A program made the position numbers and the translations under genes. Below are positions 9,224 to 17,229 of a stretch of 64,000 nt of DNA, piece by piece. Under the pieces are notes generated by a model. That model ran no database searches. It saw only the letters and a program-made list of their open reading frames with translations, and was not told where the DNA came from. How positions within the stretch are numbered: the stretch's first letter is position 1; every line of letters begins with the position of its first letter. Origin of the DNA: JACMQX01 sp040385105 (lineage in GTDB: Bacteria > Pseudomonadota > Gammaproteobacteria > Burkholderiales > Burkholderiaceae_C); NCBI GenBank assembly GCA_040385105.1, contig JAZKHY010000049.1, positions 1 to 64,000 of the forward strand, given 5' to 3'.

Positions 9224-9747
9224 GGGTAGCCTTCCTCTTCTTCATCGTTCTACATGCCCTGAATGGGCCAACGATGCCTGGCAGACGCGCTGAAACGAAG
9301 GGAATTGCCGAAGGGCCTGCGGTTACTGGAGCACTAGCTCAGCAAACGGGGCGTGGGCGCGTGGATGGGGGGCGAGGAGGGGCTGGTGCTGGCTTGCCGT
9401 ATTTGATGCGGCTGGGAGTGCCCGGGATACAGGCACTTTGCGCAGCCCAATGCCTGGCAGCGGGGGCAGGAGCCACCGCATGCAGGCAAGGAACAGCACA
9501 ATCATCAACACAAAGGTTCTCGCTTCGATCCGCCTGCGAGCTGTGGGCTTGCAGGCTTGGGTATTCCGTATCAGTGTTTCATCGTGTCGGATTGACCGCA
9601 GCATTTGCAGGCCACCACAGGCTTTGGCTTGTGATTGACGTGTCAAATACCACGGCGGCATCGACCTTCCAGCGAGGCCTTTCCGGCCAATGATTGCGGT
9701 GTGTGGACTAAACTCCAGACAAATCAACCACTTACAGCGTAACGCTA
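9224..9747. promoter_or_regulatory. rne leader and rne/rluC divergent region
   Basis: A 524-base stretch with no convincing gene between divergent rne and rluC. On the minus strand it would supply a long rne 5' leader, as in other proteobacteria where RNase E controls its own mRNA through this region. A TTGACA hexamer is readable on the minus strand near 9641-9646 but has no good -10 at standard spacing. Small open frames here have no recognisable similarity and poor codon use. Confidence 0.5.
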
Positions 9748-10710
9748 GTGAAACACATTATAGGGGCCGTTACAGCCCCTGCAAGCCCGCAGGTCAAAAC
9801 AGTCACGGTCGATGAAGATTCGGCTGGCCAGCGGCTCGACAACTTCCTGATCCGTCACCTCAAGGGCGTGCCCAAGACCCACGTGTACCGCATCATCCGC
9901 AGTGGCGAAGTGCGGGTGAACAAGGGGCGGGCGGCGGCGGACACGCGTGTGGAAACCGGCGATGTGGTGCGCGTGCCGCCTGTCCGCACATCGGAAAGCG
10001 CGGCCTTGAAGGCGGAGAGGCCGGCGCCGGCGCGCGAGTTCCCGGTTCTGCATGAGGACGATCACCTGCTCGCCATTGACAAACCTGCCGGTGTGGCTGT
10101 CCACGGCGGCAGCGGCGTCAGCTTCGGGGTGATCGAGCAATTGCGCCAGGCGCGGCCGGGTGCGAAATTCCTTGAACTGGTTCACAGGCTCGACCGCGAT
10201 ACCTCGGGCATCCTTTTGATTGCCAAGAAGCGCAGCGCACTGACGAAGCTGCAGGACCAGTTCCGCGAACGCGAGACAGGCAAAACCTATCTGGCGCTCG
10301 TGCCGGGCGCCTGGCCGGCCAATAAAAAGGTGATCGACGTGCCGCTTCACAAGTACCTGCAGGCGGACGGCGAACGTCGGGTCAAGGTGGTTGGCAAGGA
10401 CGACCCGGACGGCATGCGGTCCATCACGCTGGTCAAGGTTGCCAGGAAACTGGAGGGCTTCAGCTTGCTGGAGGTCACCATCAAGACGGGCCGTACCCAC
10501 CAGATCCGTGTCCACCTGGCGTCGCAGGGGCATGCCATAGCCGGCGACGACAAGTATGGAGACTTTGAACTCAACAAGGCCTTGCACAGACAGGGACTCA
10601 AGCGGATGTTCCTGCACGCCTGGCGCCTGCGCTTTGCGCACCCGTTGTCCGGGGAAGAGGTGAACCTGCAGTCGGACCTGCCAGCGGAGCTTGCCGGCTT
10701 CCCGGGATAA
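9748..10710 (+). CDS. rluC: 23S rRNA pseudouridine synthase RluC
   Basis: Isomerises uridines in 23S rRNA (positions 955, 2504 and 2580 in E. coli). The 320-residue protein has an N-terminal S4 RNA-binding domain (about 25-80) and an RluA-type catalytic domain. The catalytic motif is HRLDRDTSG with Asp149 as nucleophile, followed by the KTGRTHQIRVH motif typical of the family. A GTG start gives MKHIIGAVTAP; the first 15 residues are variable. Its position divergent from rne is common in proteobacteria and supports RluC over other RluA-family members. Confidence 0.93.
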   Translation: MKHIIGAVTAPASPQVKTVTVDEDSAGQRLDNFLIRHLKGVPKTHVYRIIRSGEVRVNKGRAAADTRVETGDVVRVPPVRTSESAALKAERPAPAREFPVLHEDDHLLAIDKPAGVAVHGGSGVSFGVIEQLRQARPGAKFLELVHRLDRDTSGILLIAKKRSALTKLQDQFRERETGKTYLALVPGAWPANKKVIDVPLHKYLQADGERRVKVVGKDDPDGMRSITLVKVARKLEGFSLLEVTIKTGRTHQIRVHLASQGHAIAGDDKYGDFELNKALHRQGLKRMFLHAWRLRFAHPLSGEEVNLQSDLPAELAGFPG

Positions 10711-10718
10711 TCCTGCCA

Positions 10719-11387
10719 ATGATTTCCACGCGTTTGCGCCAATTCGACCTGATTGCCTTTGACTGGGACGGCACGCTGTTTGACTCCACGAAGATCATCG
10801 TGCGCTGCATCCAGCGGGCCGTGGCCGATGTGGGAGGCACGGTACCGGACGACAAGGCCGCGGCCTATGTGATCGGCCTCGGCCTGATGCAGGCGCTGGC
10901 CCATGCGGCGCCGGATGTACCGAAGGAGAAATACCCTGAGCTCGGTGCACGTTACAGGCACCACTACATCCTTCACCAGAATGACCTGGCGCTGTTTGAC
11001 GGCGTGCTCGCCATGCTGGCCGACCTGAAGTCCCGGCAGCACCTGCTGGCCGTCGCCACCGGGAAAAGCCGCCACGGGCTGGACGATGCGCTGCACACGG
11101 TTGAACTCACCGGCGTATTTGACGGCTCACGCACGGCAGACGAAACAGCAGGCAAGCCGCACCCCAGGATGCTGAACGAGCTGATGGGTGAATTCGGCAT
11201 CGACCCGGCGCGGACACTGATGATCGGCGACACCACGCACGACCTGCAGATGGCGCTGAACGCCGGCTGCGCCAGCGTCGGCGTCAGCTACGGCGCACAT
11301 GAGCCTGATGCCTTTCATGTGCTCAACCCCAGGTTCATCGCCCATTCGGTGCCGCAGCTGCATGAATGGCTGGCTGCACACGCATGA
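10719..11387 (+). CDS. HAD-IA family hydrolase (phosphoglycolate-phosphatase-like)
   Basis: A 222-residue haloacid-dehalogenase-type phosphatase. Motif I is DWDGTLFDS, with nucleophile Asp15 and acid/base Asp17. Motif II Thr is in AVATGKSR, motif III Lys in GKPHPRML, and motif IV is GDTTHD. The cap inserted after motif I is helical, as in Gph-like enzymes. The substrate cannot be read from sequence; in related genomes the gene follows rluC and is annotated as a Gph-like phosphatase. It begins 8 bases after rluC, and its stop overlaps the next start. Confidence 0.87.
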   Translation: MISTRLRQFDLIAFDWDGTLFDSTKIIVRCIQRAVADVGGTVPDDKAAAYVIGLGLMQALAHAAPDVPKEKYPELGARYRHHYILHQNDLALFDGVLAMLADLKSRQHLLAVATGKSRHGLDDALHTVELTGVFDGSRTADETAGKPHPRMLNELMGEFGIDPARTLMIGDTTHDLQMALNAGCASVGVSYGAHEPDAFHVLNPRFIAHSVPQLHEWLAAHA

Positions 11388-11749
11388 CCGGTCTGGTTGC
11401 CCTTTGCAACTCGCGGGACCTCGCGGAGGGCGGCGATGCCGTGCCGTTTGATGTCGTCTATGCCGGCCAGACATGCCGTGCGTTTGCCGTGCGTTACGAG
11501 GGGCGATGCCACGCTTACCTCAACCGCTGTGCCCACATCGCCATGGAGATGGACTACCAGCCCAACCGGTTGTTTGACGATTCCGGCCGCTGGCTGCTGT
11601 GTTCGACGCACGGTGCGGTCTATGAACCCGATACCGGTGCCTGCGCCGGCGGCCCCTGCCGCGGCGGACTGGTGAAGATTGACCTCACGGAAGATGACGG
11701 CGTGGTCCACTGGCATACTGGCTGGAACCTACAACCCGTCGAGTTCTGA
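11384..11749 (+). CDS. Rieske [2Fe-2S] domain protein
   Basis: A 121-residue stand-alone Rieske protein. The two cluster-binding motifs are Cys49-x-His51 (RCAHIAME) and Cys73-x2-His76 (LLCSTHGAVY). The domain fills the whole protein, as in ferredoxin components of dioxygenases, but no oxygenase partner is nearby. Its place between a HAD phosphatase and a membrane peptidase is conserved in related bacteria without explaining its role. Start chosen at the ATG overlapping the HAD stop; six more in-frame codons upstream lie inside that gene. Confidence 0.85.
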   Translation: MTGLVALCNSRDLAEGGDAVPFDVVYAGQTCRAFAVRYEGRCHAYLNRCAHIAMEMDYQPNRLFDDSGRWLLCSTHGAVYEPDTGACAGGPCRGGLVKIDLTEDDGVVHWHTGWNLQPVEF

Positions 11750-11750
11750 C

Positions 11751-12767
11751 ATGAGTGACCCCAACCGCCCCGATAACACGGGATTTGATCCGTTCCCCAC
11801 TGCGGAGCCTGTCAAGTCAGCTGTCGTTGATGCCGGCCAGAAACCTGGATGGGAGCGCGACATGCTCGAGAAACTTGCATTTGCCGCGCTCAACGAGCAG
11901 AAGGCAGCGCGCCGGTGGAAGACCTTTGTACGCAGCGCCTGGCTGGTTTTTTTCATCGTGCTCATATGGTCCCTGATGTCCCGGGGCGGGCCCAGCAGCG
12001 ACAAGTCAACCGCCCATACGGCCGTCGTCGAGATCAAGGGCGAGATCGCTTCAGGTGCTGATGCCAGCGCCGAATTCGTGGTGGCAGCGATGCGCAGCGC
12101 GTTCGAGGATGAAGGCGCGCAGGCGGTGGTGCTGCTCATCAACTCGCCTGGCGGCAGCCCGGTCCAGGCAGGCATCATCTACGACGAGATCTTCCGGCTC
12201 AAGGCCAAATACAAGAAGCCGGTCTATGCGGTGGTCGAGGAGTCCTGTGCATCAGCCGCCTATTACATTGCCGCGGCGACCGACATGATCTATGTCGACA
12301 AGGCCAGCATTGTCGGCAGCATTGGCGTGTTGATGGACGGTTTTGGCTTCACCGGCCTCATGGACAAGCTGGGCGTTGAACGGCGGCTCATGACGGCAGG
12401 CCAGAACAAGGGGTTTCTCGACCCTTTCAGCCCGCAGTCACCGGAGCAGCGGGCCTATGCGCAGACGATGCTGGACCAGATCCACAAACAGTTCATAGCC
12501 GCCGTCCGCAAGGGGCGCGGCAACCGGCTGAAGGAGTCGCCGGAGCTTTTCAGCGGCCTCTTCTGGAGCGGCCAGCAGTCGATCGAGCTGGGCTTGGCGG
12601 ATCACCTCGGCAACGTGGACTACGTTGCGCGCGAGGTGGTGAAGGCCGAGGAATTGATTGACTACACCCGGCGTGACAACGTCGCGGAGCGTCTGGCCAA
12701 GCGTTTTGGCGCGGCCTTCGGCGAAGGGGCGGTCCGGGCGATGCGCGCCGCACCCGGACTGCGCTGA
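11751..12767 (+). CDS. S49-family signal peptide peptidase (SppA-like)
   Basis: A membrane-anchored serine peptidase expected to clear cleaved signal peptides. The 338-residue protein has a cytoplasmic N-terminus and one transmembrane segment (about 62-76), followed by a periplasmic ClpP-fold domain. The likely catalytic Ser is Ser168 in CASAAYYIAAATD; the usual SGGYY reads SAAYY here. The likely general base is Lys220 in TAGQNKGFLDPF. Short single-domain form, not the tandem 67-kDa E. coli type. Start taken at the ATG just after the Rieske stop, because the longer frame would overlap that gene by about 70 bases. Confidence 0.88.
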   Translation: MSDPNRPDNTGFDPFPTAEPVKSAVVDAGQKPGWERDMLEKLAFAALNEQKAARRWKTFVRSAWLVFFIVLIWSLMSRGGPSSDKSTAHTAVVEIKGEIASGADASAEFVVAAMRSAFEDEGAQAVVLLINSPGGSPVQAGIIYDEIFRLKAKYKKPVYAVVEESCASAAYYIAAATDMIYVDKASIVGSIGVLMDGFGFTGLMDKLGVERRLMTAGQNKGFLDPFSPQSPEQRAYAQTMLDQIHKQFIAAVRKGRGNRLKESPELFSGLFWSGQQSIELGLADHLGNVDYVAREVVKAEELIDYTRRDNVAERLAKRFGAAFGEGAVRAMRAAPGLR

Positions 12768-12776
12768 ACGCGCCCG

Positions 12777-13547
12777 CTACCTGCCGATGGCGTAGACGCA
12801 GGGGGTGTTCTTTCCCGCAGGCTGGGGTTTGTGCTTCCAGGCCTTCACGGTTTCGCTGCGGACGGACGCGTCGGCCAGCGTGAGCCCGGCGCATACGGCC
12901 AGCCGCGTGTTGTGTTGCAGTGTCTGAAGCAGTGCCGCCAGCATCGCTGCGTTCCGGTAGGGCGTTTCAATGAACAGCTGGCTCTGGCCTGACTTGAGCG
13001 CCAGGGATTCCAGCTCGCGTATCCGCTTGCTGCGTTCGGCGGCATCCTGCGGCAGATAGCCGACGAAGGCGAAGTTCTGGCCATTGAGTCCACTGGCTGC
13101 CAGCGCCAGCAGCAAGGACACAGGCCCGACGAGGGGAATGACCTGTATTCCCAGGTCGTGCGCAGCGCGCACGACGGAGGAGCCAGGGTCGGCGATGGCG
13201 GGCATGCCAGCCTCGCTGACCAGTCCGACGTCATGCCCTTCCTGGGCAGCATCCAGCAATGCCTTGGGGTCAAAGCCGGCACCGGCTCCTGCTTCATGGT
13301 CCCCCTTCTTGTGGACTTCACGGGGCAATTCCCCGATATGCAGGGCCTGCAGCCCGTGGGCAAGCGGCTGCAGGTCGTTGACCCTTTTCAGGTAGGCGCG
13401 GGTGGTCTTGGCGTTTTCGCAGATCCAGTATTGCAGCCTTGATGCAACCTGAAGCGTCTCCAGGGGCAGGACATTGGTGAGCGGCACCTGGGCGTCGCAG
13501 CCAAAGTCCAGCGGGGCCGGCACGAGATAAAGTTTTCCCTTGCTCAT
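12777..13547 (-). CDS. SAM-dependent methyltransferase, RsmI / tetrapyrrole-methylase family
   Basis: A 256-residue member of the tetrapyrrole methylase superfamily related to RsmI, which 2'-O-methylates C1402 of 16S rRNA. It has the family pattern KLYLVPAPL at the N-terminus, VGLVSEAGMPAIADPG in the middle, then QLFIETPYRN. Compared with classic RsmI it carries an insert around residues 60-95 containing EVHKKGDHEAGAGAG. A separate true RsmI may exist elsewhere, so I give no gene symbol. Its start overlaps the maf stop by 4 bases, so the two are translated together. Confidence 0.82.
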   Translation of the reverse strand: MSKGKLYLVPAPLDFGCDAQVPLTNVLPLETLQVASRLQYWICENAKTTRAYLKRVNDLQPLAHGLQALHIGELPREVHKKGDHEAGAGAGFDPKALLDAAQEGHDVGLVSEAGMPAIADPGSSVVRAAHDLGIQVIPLVGPVSLLLALAASGLNGQNFAFVGYLPQDAAERSKRIRELESLALKSGQSQLFIETPYRNAAMLAALLQTLQHNTRLAVCAGLTLADASVRSETVKAWKHKPQPAGKNTPCVYAIGR

Positions 13548-14149
13548 AGCAGCCTGACGCCGGCGGCGCGAATCATCCGGCAGGTGCGGATGAGTGGCAG
13601 CCCGACCAGTGCCGTCGGGTCGTCGTTTTCGATGGATTCGAGCAGCGCGATACCGAGACCTTCGCTCCTGGCGCTGCCGGCGCAGTCGTAGGGCTGTTCG
13701 GCGCGCAGGTAAGCCTCGATCTCTGCATCGGTCAGTTCGCGGAATCTCACGCGAACCGGTGCCAGATCGGACTGTTCAAACCCGCAAGCCCTGCAGACGA
13801 CCGCCACCGCTGTCTGGAAGATGACGGTCTGGCCCCTCATGCGGCGCAACTGGTCGGTTGCGCGCTCATGGGTGCCGGGCTTGCCCAGCGGATCGCCGCG
13901 CAGGTCGGCGACCTGGTCGGAACCGATGACCACAGCTTCGGGAAAGCGGGCAGCCACTGCGTGGGCCTTGGCCAGTGCAAGACGGCATGCGAGATCGCGC
14001 GGCGTTTCGCCGGCTCGCGGAGTTTCATCGACGTCCGGCGATTCCACGCTGAAGGGGATGTTCAGGCGAGACAGGAGCTCGCGCCGATAGCGCGAGGTTG
14101 AACCGAGGATGAGGACTCTCGGGACATTGGATGCGGGAGCTTGTGCCAT
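13544..14149 (-). CDS. maf: Maf-family nucleoside triphosphate pyrophosphatase (YceF type)
   Basis: Hydrolyses non-canonical or modified nucleoside triphosphates to monophosphates; the YceF group prefers 7-methyl-GTP. The 201-residue protein has the Maf N-terminal signature LGSTSRYRRELLSRL, the DETPRAGETPRDLA segment and the active-site GSDQV loop. Divergent neighbour yceD and downstream rpmF-plsX match the usual setting of the YceF subtype. Only 25 bases separate it from the divergent yceD start, so their promoters must overlap each other or the coding ends. Confidence 0.9.
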   Translation of the reverse strand: MAQAPASNVPRVLILGSTSRYRRELLSRLNIPFSVESPDVDETPRAGETPRDLACRLALAKAHAVAARFPEAVVIGSDQVADLRGDPLGKPGTHERATDQLRRMRGQTVIFQTAVAVVCRACGFEQSDLAPVRVRFRELTDAEIEAYLRAEQPYDCAGSARSEGLGIALLESIENDDPTALVGLPLIRTCRMIRAAGVRLL

Positions 14150-14174
14150 CGGGCGATTCTCTTACACTGGCCCC

Positions 14175-14711
14175 ATGAGCAAAGAGTTTGTTGCGGCGCG
14201 GCTGGATCTCAGGTCTTTTGCACAGGCCGGGGCGGAGCTTTCAGGGCAGGATGCGCTGGGCAGCCATCCGAGGCTGCTGGCAGAGGCGCAAGGCAATATC
14301 AGTGGCCTCGCAGTCACATGGAAGGCGCGGGGAGAACTCCGGGCTGTACGCGGGGGGGCGGACCAGGTCTGGATCCATCTGGTGGCCGGCACGACGATGC
14401 CGATGATCTGCCAGCGCTGCCTGACACCAGTGGAGGTGGACGTGGCGGTGGACCGGGCGTTCCGCTTTGTACCGGACGAGGAAACCGCTGCCGCCGAGGA
14501 CGAAGAGGCTGAAGAGGACGTGCTGGCCCTGAGCCGCGCATTCAATCTGCCGGAACTTGTTGAGGACGAGCTGCTGATGGAACTGCCTGTTGTGCCGCGC
14601 CATGAAACCTGTCCTGTAGAAGTGAAGTTGGCGGTTGCTGACAAGGAATTCGAGGCCGAAATGGCCGCCAAGCCCAATCCGTTCGCAGCCTTGTCGAAGC
14701 TGAAGGGATAA
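14175..14711 (+). CDS. yceD: YceD family protein (DUF177), 23S rRNA accumulation protein
   Basis: A 178-residue DUF177 protein; the family is linked to 23S rRNA accumulation and precedes rpmF in most bacteria. It shows the conserved CQRCLTPVEVDV motif, a Glu/Asp-rich loop, and LVEDELLMELPVVPRHETCP near the C-terminus. I start it at MSKEFVAARLD because the longer frame would run into maf on the other strand and lacks conservation. The ATG has no Shine-Dalgarno sequence and lies 6 bases after a TACACT hexamer, so the transcript may be leaderless. Confidence 0.9.
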   Translation: MSKEFVAARLDLRSFAQAGAELSGQDALGSHPRLLAEAQGNISGLAVTWKARGELRAVRGGADQVWIHLVAGTTMPMICQRCLTPVEVDVAVDRAFRFVPDEETAAAEDEEAEEDVLALSRAFNLPELVEDELLMELPVVPRHETCPVEVKLAVADKEFEAEMAAKPNPFAALSKLKG

Positions 14712-14737
14712 ACCCCAGTCAAATCAATGAGTTGGGC

Positions 14738-14743
14738 TATAAT
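14738..14743 (+). promoter_or_regulatory. Candidate -10 element for rpmF
   Basis: A perfect TATAAT about 110 bases before rpmF. The -35 side at 17-18 bases spacing is poor (CCAGTC), so the promoter would lean on its -10. It would give rpmF-plsX-fab a promoter separate from yceD and a leader of about 100 bases. Confidence 0.5.
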
Positions 14744-14850
14744 CGTGGGCTTCGCGCATTCTTGGGCTGCTGCTTCGGGTTACCGGGGGCAGCGGATATT
14801 CAAGTCGCGCTTTTCACCAACTGTCCAACCTTTAAGCCCAGGAGCCGATC

Positions 14851-15033
14851 ATGGCCGTCCAGCAGAACAAAAAGTCCCCCTCCAAGCGCGGCATGCACCG
14901 TTCGCACAACGCACTCGTGGTGCCGGGCATCGCGGTGGAACCCACCACCGGCGAAACGCACCTGCGGCACCACATCAGCCCCACCGGTTTTTACCGTGGT
15001 CGCAAGGTGCTCAAGACCAAATCCGAAGCCTGA
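14851..15033 (+). CDS. rpmF: 50S ribosomal protein L32
   Basis: A 60-residue ribosomal protein with the L32 start MAVQQNKKSPSKRGMHRSH and conserved tail GFYRGRKVL. The zinc-ribbon cysteines found in some L32 proteins are absent, so this is the Cys-free type. AGGAGCCGATC precedes the ATG. It is followed by a probable intrinsic terminator and then plsX, the usual proteobacterial linkage of a ribosomal gene with fatty-acid and phospholipid genes. Confidence 0.97.
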   Translation: MAVQQNKKSPSKRGMHRSHNALVVPGIAVEPTTGETHLRHHISPTGFYRGRKVLKTKSEA

Positions 15034-15050
15034 TACCGCTTCAAACTCCG

Positions 15051-15093
15051 GGGCCCGGCGCTACGTTCGCAGTAGCCACGGGCCTTTGTTTTG
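15051..15093 (+). terminator. Probable intrinsic terminator or attenuator between rpmF and plsX
   Basis: The GGCCCG...CTAC arm pairs with GTAG...CGGGCC, with a small interior mismatch and a 7-base loop, followed by TTTGTTTT. It lies 18 bases after the rpmF stop, so it could uncouple high ribosomal-protein expression from the fatty-acid genes. Confidence 0.6.
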
Positions 15094-15121
15094 GTTTCTC
15101 TTCTTCTGAATTGTCCGGGCT

Positions 15122-16186
15122 TTGAGTGTGTCTGACGTGACCACCGTGGCTGTTGACTGTATGGGCGGCGACCATGGCCCGCGCGTGACACTTGTTGCGT
15201 GCAAGCAGTTCCTGGACTCCCATCCTGGCGCCCAACTCCTGCTGGTTGGGCTGCCTTCCAGCCTGGCTTCCTTTTCCCACCCGCGTGCGCGCATCGTGGC
15301 CGCGACCGAGGTCGTCGGCATGGACGACGCGGTGGAAGTGGCCTTGCGCAAGAAAAAAGACTCGTCCATGCGAGTGGCGATCCAGCAGGTCAAGGATGGT
15401 GCTGCACAGGCGGCCGTTTCCGCCGGCAATACTGGCGCGCTGATGGCCATTGCGCGCTACCTGCTCAAGACGCTCGAAGGTATTGACCGGCCAGCCATTG
15501 CAACGCAGATGCCCAATGCCAAAGGAGGCGCCACGACAGTGCTTGACCTCGGCGCCAATGTGGACTGCACGGCCGAACACTTGCTCCAGTTTGCGGTGAT
15601 GGGTTCGGCACTTGTCTCGGTCATCAAAAATGACCCGAACCCGTCCGTCGGCTTGCTGAATATTGGGGAAGAGGCGATTAAAGGCAGCGAAGTTATTAAA
15701 AAAGCGGGCGAATTGCTGCGATCTGCTGCCAATTCTGGCGATTTGAATTTTTATGGAAATGTCGAGGGCAATGACATTTTCAAGGGAACAACCGATATCG
15801 TGGTGTGTGATGGTTTTGTGGGCAATGTGGCGCTCAAGGCCAGTGAAGGGTTGGCGTCGATGATTGGCGACTTCCTGAAAGCCGAGTTTTCCCGCAACAT
15901 CCTGACGCGTATTGCGGCGATCATGGCTTATCCTGTCCTTATTGCTTTCAAAAACCGCCTCGACCATCGCCGTTACAACGGTGCGGCACTGCTTGGCCTT
16001 CGCGGCCTTGTATTCAAGAGTCATGGGTCTGCAGATGCCTTTGCATTCGAGCAAGCGCTCAATCGGGCTTATGATGCAGCGCGTAACAACTTGCTGGATC
16101 AAGTCCAGGCCCGGATTGCCCACGCTGCGCCCTTGCTGGCCCGGCCCGAGCAGGCGATGCCCCTGGAAGCGGTTCCTGTCCTTTGA
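15122..16186 (+). CDS. plsX: Phosphate acyltransferase PlsX
   Basis: Converts acyl-ACP to acyl-phosphate, the first step of the PlsX/PlsY phospholipid route. The 354-residue protein has AVDCMGGDHGP at the N-terminus, SAGNTGALMAIARY, and DLGANVDCTAEHLLQFA. Start is uncertain: a TTG at 15122, a GTG at 15128 and a GTG at 15137 are in frame and none has a clear Shine-Dalgarno; the last would place MTTVAVDCMGG at the N-terminus as in many homologues. About 15640-15790 is visibly richer in A and T than the rest of the gene. Confidence 0.95.
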   Translation: MSVSDVTTVAVDCMGGDHGPRVTLVACKQFLDSHPGAQLLLVGLPSSLASFSHPRARIVAATEVVGMDDAVEVALRKKKDSSMRVAIQQVKDGAAQAAVSAGNTGALMAIARYLLKTLEGIDRPAIATQMPNAKGGATTVLDLGANVDCTAEHLLQFAVMGSALVSVIKNDPNPSVGLLNIGEEAIKGSEVIKKAGELLRSAANSGDLNFYGNVEGNDIFKGTTDIVVCDGFVGNVALKASEGLASMIGDFLKAEFSRNILTRIAAIMAYPVLIAFKNRLDHRRYNGAALLGLRGLVFKSHGSADAFAFEQALNRAYDAARNNLLDQVQARIAHAAPLLARPEQAMPLEAVPVL

Positions 16187-17163
16187 TGAGACGTTATTCA
16201 CGGATTACCGGTACCGGCAGCTACCTGCCGCCACGCCGATTGACCAATGCAGCACTGGCTGCGCAGCTGGCTGAGCAGGGCGTAGAGACGTCCGACGAAT
16301 GGATCGTGGAGCGTACCGGCATCAGGGCGCGCCACTTTGCAGAGCCTGACGTGGCTGCCAGCGACCTTGCGCTTGTCGCGGCCCGGAACGCCTTGCAGGC
16401 CAGCGGCGTTGCACTATCCGGCATTGACCTGATCATTGTCGCCACCTCCACGCCCGACATGGTGTTCCCGTCCACGGCAGCCATCCTGCAGCACAAACTC
16501 GGTATTGCAGGTTGCCCGGCTTTTGACGTTCAGGCCGTCTGCAGCGGATTCGTCTATGCCCTGGCGGTGGCAGATTCCATGATCCAGACCGGCGCAGCCA
16601 GCAAGGCGCTGGTGATTGGCTCGGAAGTGTTCTCCCGCATCCTTGATTTCAAGGACCGTACAACCTGCGTTCTCTTCGGCGATGGTGCGGGGGCGGTTGT
16701 TCTCGAAGCATCGGACCGCCCGGGCATCCTGGCCAGCGAGTTGCACGCGGATGGCAAGCATGTAGGCATCCTGTGCGTGCCGGGCAATGTGTCGGGCGGC
16801 GCCGTGCTCGGCGATCCCACGCTCAAAATGGACGGCCAGGCGGTGTTCAAGCTGGCGGTTGGCGTGCTTGCGGACGTGGCGCGTTCCGTCCTTGCCAAGG
16901 CGGGCAAGACCGAAGCAGATATTGACTGGCTCATTCCGCACCAGGCCAACATCCGCATCATGCAAAGCACGGCAAAAAAACTCAAGCTGGGGGATGACAG
17001 GGTGATCGTCACGGTGGACCAGCACGGCAACACTTCGGCAGCCTCAATTCCGCTGGCACTCGACGCCGGTGTGCGTGACGGGCGGATCAAGCCCGGCCAG
17101 ACGCTCCTGCTCGAAGGCGTGGGGGGCGGCTTTACTTGGGGTGCGGTCCTGCTCGACCTCTGA
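16186..17163 (+). CDS. fabH: 3-oxoacyl-ACP synthase III
   Basis: Condenses acetyl-CoA with malonyl-ACP to start type II fatty-acid synthesis. The 325-residue thiolase-fold enzyme has Cys119 in VQAVCSGF, His252 in PHQANIRI and Asn282 in HGNTSAASIP, the complete catalytic triad. The ATG overlaps the plsX stop by one base (TGATG), suggesting translational coupling. A TTG one codon earlier is possible but less likely. Confidence 0.97.
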   Translation: MRRYSRITGTGSYLPPRRLTNAALAAQLAEQGVETSDEWIVERTGIRARHFAEPDVAASDLALVAARNALQASGVALSGIDLIIVATSTPDMVFPSTAAILQHKLGIAGCPAFDVQAVCSGFVYALAVADSMIQTGAASKALVIGSEVFSRILDFKDRTTCVLFGDGAGAVVLEASDRPGILASELHADGKHVGILCVPGNVSGGAVLGDPTLKMDGQAVFKLAVGVLADVARSVLAKAGKTEADIDWLIPHQANIRIMQSTAKKLKLGDDRVIVTVDQHGNTSAASIPLALDAGVRDGRIKPGQTLLLEGVGGGFTWGAVLLDL

Positions 17164-17229
17164 CATACGGCCAACAGACGGCCTGATTGCCACCGGCTGC
17201 CCAAAAGCAGTCAAAATCCCGCAAACACC

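Noticed and set aside
6656..9229. Long open frame antisense to rne (857 codons)
   Set aside because: It mirrors the codon bias of rne, has no recognisable domain, and rne itself is unambiguous. Long antisense frames are expected in GC-rich genes.
9323..9727. 134-codon minus-strand frame in the rne leader, with one hydrophobic run
   Set aside because: Poor codon use, no family resemblance, and it lies where an rne leader is expected.
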